This document shows, piece after piece, positions 32,423 through 38,282 of a stretch of DNA of 38,282 bases. The notes below the pieces were generated by a model that ran no database searches, was not told where the DNA came from, and saw only the letters and a program-made list of their open reading frames with translations. The first letter of the stretch is position 1; every line of letters begins with the position of its first letter. The translations under genes and the position numbers were made by a program. Location of the stretch: NCBI GenBank assembly GCA_009691845.1, contig SIAJ01000052.1, positions 1 through 38,282 on the forward strand, read 5' to 3'. The stretch comes from Gemmataceae bacterium (lineage in GTDB: Bacteria > Planctomycetota > Planctomycetia > Gemmatales > Gemmataceae).

Positions 32423-32475
32423 CGTCGTTCCTTGCGCCTAGTCGGACAGGCCGAAAGGCCCGGCCGACATGAAAT

Positions 32476-32531
32476 GAGTGAGGAGTAAGGAGCGAGGAGA
32501 ACCAAGTCTCCTCACTCCTTACTCCTCACTC
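32476..32531. repeat. 25-bp inverted repeat (one mismatch), 6-base loop
   Basis: Arms at 32476-32500 and 32507-32531 consist of purine-rich GAGTGAGGAGTAAGGAGCGA... and its complement. It lies between the small protein gene (ends 32550) and the RdgC-like gene (starts 32422), both minus strand. It resembles dispersed purine/pyrimidine palindromes of planctomycetes and could attenuate transcription into the RdgC-like gene. Confidence 0.7.
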
Positions 32532-32549
32532 TGAAGACAAATCGCTTTG

Positions 32550-32732
32550 TTACGCGACCGCTACTGTGTTTTTGTCCGCCCGCAGGTCGTAATCCTTGCG
32601 GACCATTTCGTCGTGGATCACGGGATGCCAGGACCCGTCGCGCTTCAGCTGCGGAACATAGTTCTCGCGGGCCCATCGGCGCAGTTTCAACTCTTCAATG
32701 AAGTCCATCTCAGTCGTCGGAGAGGTGACCAT
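32550..32732 (-). CDS. Small protein, 60 residues, unknown function
   Basis: It begins MVTSPTTEMDFIEELKLRRW and contains 'WARENYVPQLKRDGSWHPV', a pattern (R-x-WAR-x-x-YVP...WHPV) that I recall as recurrent in small planctomycete proteins. It is acidic at the N-terminus and basic in the middle, with no membrane segment. AAAGGG lies about 5 bases before the ATG at 32732; a GTG at 32747 is weaker. It is upstream of the RdgC-like gene on the same strand. I cannot assign a function. Confidence 0.55.
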   Translation of the reverse strand: MVTSPTTEMDFIEELKLRRWARENYVPQLKRDGSWHPVIHDEMVRKDYDLRADKNTVAVA

Positions 32733-33122
32733 CAGAGTCCCTTTCACGTTAGGACATCAAATAATTCGGCCCGACTGCTGCCGAAAATTTAGCCCTGCCG
32801 GCCCCGTCGTCAAGATGCCGCGACGGGAAACAAAATAATAGGACTTCCGACTGAAACGACTAGGAAATCCAGGTACTTTGGCGCTCGATTGGAGCCTGCA
32901 ACCGGTGGCTGCAGAAGACATTCTTAGATTCGGGCGAATTTTGCAGTCGGCAGAGATGGGGTAGCGAATGAGGTCGCGCCGTTCTCTCCCAAACCGATAC
33001 CACCACTCCAAACTCGCGATAATCGAAAAGCGCCTCGGGCAATCCAGAACACGCCAGCTGAATCGGCTGCGGGACTCCTAGTGACTTCGCAGGAATCGCG
33101 TGGTATACACAAGCTCCGTTGT
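32733..33122. other. Divergent intergenic region
   Basis: An AT-rich patch at about 32755-32850 should carry the promoter of the small minus-strand gene. Frames of up to 157 codons occur but show no protein-like features. Nothing else is recognised. Confidence 0.4.
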
Positions 33123-34067
33123 ATGGAGGCCGATGATAAGATCGTGACTCATTTTGTGCTGATCGCGATCGCCTTACTCGTGCCGACGGGACCGTCGTCC
33201 CTGTTGCCGCGCGCGGAAGAGCCAACGTTCTTGAATGCGGTCGGCCTCGCACCCTTTCGGGGATCGACCGTCGACGTTTGGAAAGTGACCGATCCTGCGC
33301 CGTTTGCCTGGATGGTGAATGCAGTCGACCCATTTCCCTCGCAGCTCACGGTCAGCTTTGGCGTTCCCCCCTCCTTCAAGCAAATTCTCGAACGAGTTGC
33401 CCTCACGGATGAGGAACCTCGAATCGGAGTGGGCTTGCCGGGTGTGATTACCGATCCTGGCCGATGGTTCTACAAGCAAGAAACGACCGGCGGCGGGCTA
33501 TACAAGCGACGCACGAAGCTCGAGGTGCCGGACCCGATTGACGTGTGGAACCCGTATGCCGGACGAAACTGGATGGCCCAGGAAAAATTGTCCATCCCGG
33601 TCCCCGTGCCCTTTCCCGTGGCCGACCAGTTCTACGTTTATGGACAATTTGACGGGTCCGGCGACGCACTGAATAACGTTCAGACCTCGATCTATGGCAA
33701 GACGGGCATCGGCATGAAATGGGCACTGCCCGCGAAAAGCGAATTGCAGCTTCGCTATGGCACGTTGTTTAGTTATGCAGATCCGAACAGTCACGGCCGC
33801 TTTCAGGAACGGGCCCAGCCAGCGGTAGAGGTGATGGCACGCATGCCGATCTTTGGGCCACTTGAGATCGAGTATTCGGGTGCCGCAGTCCCGGCCGTGA
33901 CGCGATCGGATACGGATCAACTTCGCCAGGAACTGCGACTCGCTCTGCCATTACGCGGAGACAATGAACTCGAATTCGGTGCCCGCTATCGCTGGGATTA
34001 CTTGCAAGCAACCACGCCCTGGGCCGATCGTGCCACGCTGTTCCTGGGCGTGAAGTTTCGGCACTGA
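33123..34067 (+). CDS. Exported protein, possible outer-membrane beta barrel
   Basis: The 314-residue product begins with a hydrophobic segment (VTHFVLIAIALLVP) fitting a signal peptide. The C-terminal two thirds show alternating strands typical of barrels: VADQFYVYGQFDGSG, KTGIGMKWALP, SELQLRYGTLFSY, LRQELRLALPLRGDNELEFG, and the last strand ATLFLGVKFRH with an aromatic near the terminus. A barrel porin or envelope protein is inference; no family is recognised. The ATG at 33123 is chosen as the start nearest to the signal sequence; an ATG at 33081 is in frame. It converges with ftr. Confidence 0.6.
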   Translation: MEADDKIVTHFVLIAIALLVPTGPSSLLPRAEEPTFLNAVGLAPFRGSTVDVWKVTDPAPFAWMVNAVDPFPSQLTVSFGVPPSFKQILERVALTDEEPRIGVGLPGVITDPGRWFYKQETTGGGLYKRRTKLEVPDPIDVWNPYAGRNWMAQEKLSIPVPVPFPVADQFYVYGQFDGSGDALNNVQTSIYGKTGIGMKWALPAKSELQLRYGTLFSYADPNSHGRFQERAQPAVEVMARMPIFGPLEIEYSGAAVPAVTRSDTDQLRQELRLALPLRGDNELEFGARYRWDYLQATTPWADRATLFLGVKFRH

Positions 34068-34077
34068 GAAGAACTTC

Positions 34078-34162
34078 AACACTCATCCTCACTAATCTTC
34101 GCCAATCAAGAAAGAAATCCATGTCCTCGAATTATTGGTGAAGATTAGCGAGGATCAGTGTT
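34078..34162. repeat. 29-bp imperfect inverted repeat between convergent genes
   Basis: Arms at 34078-34106 and 34134-34162 match with 3 mismatches (AACACTCATCCTCACTAATC... and its reverse complement). The position between the convergent 33123-34067 and ftr genes suggests a bidirectional terminator. The sequence resembles a dispersed repeat. Confidence 0.7.
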
Positions 34163-34192
34163 CAAAAATGTGGCCCTCGTTGCTCGGCCGCG

Positions 34193-35092
34193 TCATGAAG
34201 TCAGATTTTGGAGTACCTCGCGTAATCGGATGTGGTGCGGGCCCAGTTTCCCGCCGTAGGTGCCCGCCGTGATCTTTCTGACACCCGGAATACACGCGGC
34301 CAGCACGCCGACTCGCGTGGCTTCCTGAACGCTTTGCAGATCCACGCCGTCGAAGACGAGTTCGTAGACCGCGTTCACCCCTTCGGGCAGCACACTCTTC
34401 ACCAGGCCACGAAGCGTCGGGCAGTAGGCATCGTTCGTGCTCGCTTTCAGTCCCTTGTATTGGCTGCCCACTTTCGAGCCGCTGCGAACCACTCCACCGG
34501 GGAACGGCAGAATCACACCGAGGATTTTCGCGATGGCCGCCGTCGCTGCCTCGGCCGCTAGAAGCCCGGCCTCTTGCGTTTCCGCGAGCATCAAGAAGTT
34601 GCCACCTGCCACGCCCTTGATTGTGCCGAACACATCCTCGCAGAGAAACTCGCCATCCATGACCGGCATGCGCCAGTAGCGTCGGCCCTCTAGCCTCTTG
34701 CTCGATTGCCAGCCATCGCCGAAGAAGCGCAGATTCCCGCCGACGCGGATGTTCTTGTCCGTGATCGGCAAGCCGTTGTAGCAAGCGGTTGTCGGACAGG
34801 TCAGCACGCACTGACCCACGCGATTCACGACTGCTTTCTGCAAGGCATCGCGGCTGAAGGCGAACATGAGCAGGCTCATGCCGGGCCGACCGTCGGGTGT
34901 CTCCGAGGCGGGCACGACGCGCTCGATGCCCGCCTCCACATCGCAGCCGATGACGGACGACGCAAACCCCGTGGCCGCATTCGCTGCCGCCAGGACCCAA
35001 CGCTCGCTGACGGCCGTCACGATCAGACGGACAGCCGTCATCGGAAAAGCCTCGGCAAACGTATCTTCGATTTCGGTTCCGTTGATCTGCAC
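34193..35092 (-). CDS. ftr: Formylmethanofuran-tetrahydromethanopterin formyltransferase
   Basis: The enzyme transfers the formyl group between methanofuran and tetrahydromethanopterin; in bacteria it belongs to the formaldehyde oxidation (FhcABCD) pathway, where it is called FhcD. The 299-residue product matches the family along its length: INGTEIEDTFAEAFPM at the start, 'ATGFASSVIGCDVEAGIERV', TPDGRPG, 'FFGDGWQSSKRLEGR', 'GVAGGNFLMLAE', 'ASTNDAYCPT' and AGTYGGKLG near the end. The start is GTG, with a weak AGGG upstream. Other H4MPT genes (mch, fhcA-C) are absent from the window; planctomycetes often scatter them. A role in formaldehyde detoxification is inferred. It is cytoplasmic. Confidence 0.93.
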   Translation of the reverse strand: MQINGTEIEDTFAEAFPMTAVRLIVTAVSERWVLAAANAATGFASSVIGCDVEAGIERVVPASETPDGRPGMSLLMFAFSRDALQKAVVNRVGQCVLTCPTTACYNGLPITDKNIRVGGNLRFFGDGWQSSKRLEGRRYWRMPVMDGEFLCEDVFGTIKGVAGGNFLMLAETQEAGLLAAEAATAAIAKILGVILPFPGGVVRSGSKVGSQYKGLKASTNDAYCPTLRGLVKSVLPEGVNAVYELVFDGVDLQSVQEATRVGVLAACIPGVRKITAGTYGGKLGPHHIRLREVLQNLTS

Positions 35093-35169
35093 TGAATGGC
35101 CCTGTGTGGCGGGTACGCGTATGGCGTAGGGTCAGGTGGGAACAATGTCCAGCTTTCACGTTTTTCTTG

Positions 35170-36660
35170 TCAGGGACGCGATCGTGGCATTTCCTGAACG
35201 CTCTTCAATAACTCGGCCAACTCCTTCACGACTTCCGGCTTCTCGGCGGCCAGGTTCTTGGCTTCCGTCAAATCGTCGTGAACATTGAACAACTGCGGGC
35301 CAGCCGGGTCTTTCTTTTTGGCGGTCGGTGGGAGAAGCTTCCACGGTCCCTTGCGAATCGCTAGTGCGCCACCACCGCTTTGATGGACCAGTGATTCGCG
35401 GCTGGCTTTCGCAGGCTTCTCCGCGAGCAGAGCACTCAGCACGTTGAAGCTGTCCGGCCCTGCCTTTTCCGGCAACTCCTTACCAACGATTGCTCCGACA
35501 GTTGCCAGCAGATCAACGTGGCAAATCAACTCGCTCGAAACTTGGTCGGCCGGGACTTTGCCCGGCCAGCGTGCGATGAACGGCACGCGATGGCCGCCTT
35601 CGTACAAGCCCCCCTTGAAGCCACGCAGCTTGCCGTTGCATTTGTGGCCACTCGTGTCGTTACCGGAACCATCCTGGTAGCCATCGTCCATCACGCCGCC
35701 GTTATCGCTCGTGAAGATCACCAGCGTGTTGTCGGACAATTTGAGTTTGTCGAGAGTCTTGAGCACTTCGCCGACGGACCAATCGAGTTCTTGAATGACA
35801 TCGCCCCGAGTTCCGTGGCCGCTGGTCCCCACAAATCGCGGATGCGGCACGCGTGGCACATGCACATCGTGCGTGGCGAAATACAGGAAGAACGGCTGGG
35901 CCTTGTTCTTCTCGATGAACGACAGAGCCTTGGCGGTAATCGTGTCGGCCATGTCCTCATCCTTCCAGCGTGCGGCCTTTCCGCCGGTCATGAAGCCAAT
36001 TCGGCCGATGCCGTTGATGATTGTGTTGTTGTGGCCGGCACTGTGCTTCATCTTGAGCAGTTCGGGATTCTTTAGTCCCGTCGGTTCGTCGCCGATCGGC
36101 GTGCCATAGCTCACTCGAATCGGGTCCTTCGGATCGTAACCCACGACCTTGCCGTTCTCGACGTAGACGCACGGAACACGGTCTCCGGTCGCGGGGATGA
36201 TGAACGATTCGCCAAAGCCGACCTCACGCGGGCCGGGCTTGATTTCGCCGTTGTAGTCCGCTTCCTTTTCGCCCAGTCCCAGGTGCCACTTGCCGACGAC
36301 GCCGGTCGCGTAGCCCGCGTCCTTCAGGAGCGACGGCACCGTGACAGTTCCGGGCGGGATCGACAATGGTGCGACACCGCTCAGGATTCGCGAACCCGGT
36401 GCATGTCGCCAGGCGTACTGGCCCGTCATCATGGCGTAGCGCGTGGGTGTGCAGACCGCGGCAGGCGAATGAGCATCGGTAAAACGCAGTCCTTGCTTCG
36501 CGAGCCGATCGAGGTTGGGCGTCTTCACCTTGGTCGCCCCGTAGCAGCCCAGATCACCGTAGCCGATGTCGTCGGCCAGAATGACGACGATGTTCGGCCG
36601 GTCCGCGGCGAGCACGAGTGCCGGGATGACAGCGAGCAAGGGGGCGAGAATGAATTTCAT
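35170..36660 (-). CDS. Arylsulfatase A-type sulfatase, exported
   Basis: The 496-residue product has a signal peptide (MKFILAPLLAVIPALVLA) and a sulfatase domain. The formylglycine site is Cys70 in C-T-P-T-R (70-74); metal-binding D30-D31 lie in VVILADDIGYGDLGCYG; VIFTSDNGGV carries the second metal site. The Cys needs conversion to formylglycine by an FGE-type enzyme, which is not in the window. Sulfatases release sulfate from polysaccharides and are strongly expanded in planctomycetes. The ATG at 36660 begins the signal peptide; the frame is open upstream to 36711. The gene is divergent from the PVC-type gene, with 90 bases between them. Confidence 0.93.
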   Translation of the reverse strand: MKFILAPLLAVIPALVLAADRPNIVVILADDIGYGDLGCYGATKVKTPNLDRLAKQGLRFTDAHSPAAVCTPTRYAMMTGQYAWRHAPGSRILSGVAPLSIPPGTVTVPSLLKDAGYATGVVGKWHLGLGEKEADYNGEIKPGPREVGFGESFIIPATGDRVPCVYVENGKVVGYDPKDPIRVSYGTPIGDEPTGLKNPELLKMKHSAGHNNTIINGIGRIGFMTGGKAARWKDEDMADTITAKALSFIEKNKAQPFFLYFATHDVHVPRVPHPRFVGTSGHGTRGDVIQELDWSVGEVLKTLDKLKLSDNTLVIFTSDNGGVMDDGYQDGSGNDTSGHKCNGKLRGFKGGLYEGGHRVPFIARWPGKVPADQVSSELICHVDLLATVGAIVGKELPEKAGPDSFNVLSALLAEKPAKASRESLVHQSGGGALAIRKGPWKLLPPTAKKKDPAGPQLFNVHDDLTEAKNLAAEKPEVVKELAELLKSVQEMPRSRP

Positions 36661-36750
36661 GTAGCGTAGTGTATGCGGCCGCAAATTTTCGTGCGTGCCG
36701 CTGGCTCGCACGCTAAACTAAGCCCCACTCGAAACTCGGAGCCAATTACG

Positions 36751-38282
36751 ATGTCCCTCTCCCGACTTTGCGTATGGGTCGTATGTGCCCTGTGGGTCTC
36801 ATGTGCCTTTGCCGACGAAGGCGTCCTGCCTCTCGGGGCCGATGGCAAGCCGCTGAACCTCGACTTCGAGACGGGCACCCTCAAGGACTGGGCCGCCACG
36901 GGCAAAGCCTTCGAGGGCCAGCCGATCAAGGGGGATACAGTCTTCCCGCGACGGGCCGACAACAAGAGCCGGCACCAGGGCCAATACTGGATCGGCGGCT
37001 TTGAGAAGCACCTGAACGACAAGGCGATCGGCACGCTCACGAGCGCCCCCTTCAAGGTCACGCATCGCTGGGCCAGCTTTCTCGTTGGCGGCGGACCTTG
37101 GAAAGAGACTCGCGTTGAACTGCTCTCGGGCACGGAGGTCTTCCACACGGTATCGGGCACCGAAGTCGAAGACATGGAACGCGATCTGATCGACCTCATC
37201 AAGTATGCCGGCAAAGAAATTCAGATTCGCATCGTCGATACGCATACCGCCCACTGGGGGCACATCAACTTCGACGATTTCCGGTTCCACCAGGACAAAC
37301 CCAAGTTTGCCCCGCGACCCAAGAAGACGCCGGCCGGCCCGGTCGATGTCGTCAAGAACGCGGGCCTGAAGCCCGAAGCCGCCGCTGCCGCGATGACCGT
37401 GCCGGAAGATTTCAAGGTCCAGCTCTTTGCCGGTGAGCCCGATGTGCATCAGCCGATCGCCTTTTGCATCGACGATCGCGGTCGGCTCTGGGTCGCGGAG
37501 TGTTACACCTACCCGAAGCGGATGCCTTTCGATGGCCCGCTGCTTCCGGAAGCCGAGCGTAAGAAGGGCGATCGCATTTTGATCTTCGAGGACACCGATG
37601 GCGACGGCAAGTTCGACAAGCGGACGACCTTCATCGAAGGCTTGAATCTGCTCACCGGCATCGAGATCGGCTTCGGCGGCGTGTGGGTCGGGGCGGCTCC
37701 GTACTTGATGTTCATCCCGATCCTGGCCGACGACAAGCCGGGCGAGATCAAGGTGCTGCTCGATGGTTGGGACGCCGTCTCGGATACGCACGAAACGTTG
37801 AACTCGTTCATCTGGGGCCCGGACGGCTGGCTCTACGGTTGTCACGGAGTGTTCACGAGAAGCCGGGTCGGCAAGCCGGGCACGCCGGACGCCGACCGCG
37901 TTCCGCTCAATTGCTGCGTTTGGCGTTATCACCCGACGAAGCACGTGTTCGAAGTGTTCGCACACGGCACGAGCAACCCCTGGGGCCTCGATTACAACGA
38001 GCACGGCGAATTCTTTATCGAAGCCTGCGTGATTCCGCACTGCTTTCACATGATCCAGGGGGGCCGTTATCTGCGGCAGGCCGGCCAGCACTTCAATCCG
38101 CACACGTATGCCGACATCGGCACCATTGCCGATCACTTGCACTACGTCGGGGCCACGCCGCACGGCGGCAACAATCGCAGCGACGCGGCCGGCGGCGGGC
38201 ACGCCCACTGCGGGCTGATGTGCTATCTCGGCGGGGCCTGGCCCGAGAAGTACAAGGGCCAACTTTTCATGAGCAACATCCA
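36751..38282 (+). CDS. PVC-type membrane-bound dehydrogenase protein, 3' end missing
   Basis: The frame from the ATG at 36751 is open for 510 codons to the window edge. It has a signal peptide (cleavage near AFA-DEG), an N-terminal beta-sandwich (about 22-190; WIGGFEKH, 'RIVDTHTAHWGHINFDDF'), then the start of a glucose/sorbosone dehydrogenase-like propeller (about 215 on): MTVPEDFKVQLFAGEP, 'DRGRLWVAECYTYPKRM', DTDGDGKFDKRT, 'HGTSNPWGLDYNEHGEFF'. Members of this family usually end with a HEAT region and a c-type heme CxxCH domain, which would lie outside the window. A periplasmic oxidoreductase role is inferred. CGGAG lies 11 bases upstream of the ATG. Confidence 0.9.
   Translation, partial: MSLSRLCVWVVCALWVSCAFADEGVLPLGADGKPLNLDFETGTLKDWAATGKAFEGQPIKGDTVFPRRADNKSRHQGQYWIGGFEKHLNDKAIGTLTSAPFKVTHRWASFLVGGGPWKETRVELLSGTEVFHTVSGTEVEDMERDLIDLIKYAGKEIQIRIVDTHTAHWGHINFDDFRFHQDKPKFAPRPKKTPAGPVDVVKNAGLKPEAAAAAMTVPEDFKVQLFAGEPDVHQPIAFCIDDRGRLWVAECYTYPKRMPFDGPLLPEAERKKGDRILIFEDTDGDGKFDKRTTFIEGLNLLTGIEIGFGGVWVGAAPYLMFIPILADDKPGEIKVLLDGWDAVSDTHETLNSFIWGPDGWLYGCHGVFTRSRVGKPGTPDADRVPLNCCVWRYHPTKHVFEVFAHGTSNPWGLDYNEHGEFFIEACVIPHCFHMIQGGRYLRQAGQHFNPHTYADIGTIADHLHYVGATPHGGNNRSDAAGGGHAHCGLMCYLGGAWPEKYKGQLFMSNI

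Noticed and set aside
34155..35159. Minus-strand open frame overlapping ftr (334 codons)
   Set aside because: Same strand, different frame; Arg/Gly/Ser-rich product with no motif, while the ftr frame matches its family throughout.
36799..38262. Long minus-strand open frame (487 codons)
   Set aside because: It is the antisense shadow of the PVC-type gene, whose plus-strand translation shows clear family motifs.

Overview
The window looks like chromosomal DNA of a planctomycete, most likely a Gemmata-type member of the PVC group. The evidence is gene content and style rather than a marker gene: a Ser/Thr kinase fused to WD40 repeats, a Cys-type sulfatase, a DUF1080 protein, a Tat-exported Gfo/Idh/MocA oxidoreductase, a PVC-type GSDH-propeller protein, a tetrahydromethanopterin-pathway enzyme (Ftr), many exported TPR or unknown proteins, high GC, and many short palindromic repeats between genes. 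I saw no rRNA, tRNA, CRISPR array, phage or complete insertion sequence.

Layout. 1-5600, all minus strand: the first codons of a gene running off the left edge, a small membrane protein, an exported thioredoxin-fold protein, the WD40 kinase and purM. 5600-8300: an exported unknown protein, then a plus-strand pair (HAD phosphatase, acetamidase/formamidase). 8309-10747: a compact minus-strand arsenic locus arsR / arsM-aqpS-arsC, in which the last three genes overlap by 4 bases. 10800-13100: glutathione peroxidase and pdxH, then a divergent phosphotransferase-like gene. 13182-18984: a 923-aa HEAT/TPR protein, an HD-Pnk-type RNA/DNA end-healing enzyme, a divergent TrmB-like methyltransferase and a zinc-ribbon membrane protein. 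19085-23688: plus-strand lipoprotein thioredoxin, Gfo/Idh/MocA oxidoreductase, DUF1080 protein and fatty-acid desaturase. 23755-24387: a repeat-rich stretch with a broken WD40 lipoprotein gene. 24722-32732: an Ig-like repeat protein, an MFS permease, a PDZ-less S41 protease, a frameshifted OB-fold gene, an RdgC-like protein and a small conserved-looking protein. 33123-38282: a possible outer-membrane protein, ftr, a sulfatase and a PVC-type protein cut by the right edge.

How genes work together. The arsenic cluster reduces arsenate (ArsC), methylates arsenite (ArsM) and offers an aquaglyceroporin exit route (AqpS) under ArsR, with no ArsB/Acr3 pump in the window. The HD-Pnk enzyme and the TrmB-like protein start from a shared divergent promoter region largely occupied by a mobile palindromic element.

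Repeats. Two families sit at opposite ends of genes. GTAG-headed REP-type hairpins lie at gene 3' ends, and in four cases their terminal TAG is the stop codon of the adjacent gene. A TA-flanked, MITE-like palindrome of about 90 bases, or its core, lies upstream of genes (purM, HD-Pnk/trmB, MFS/S41). The strongest leads in the window are this asymmetry, the cysteine-tailed aquaporin, and the HD-Pnk/TrmB pair.
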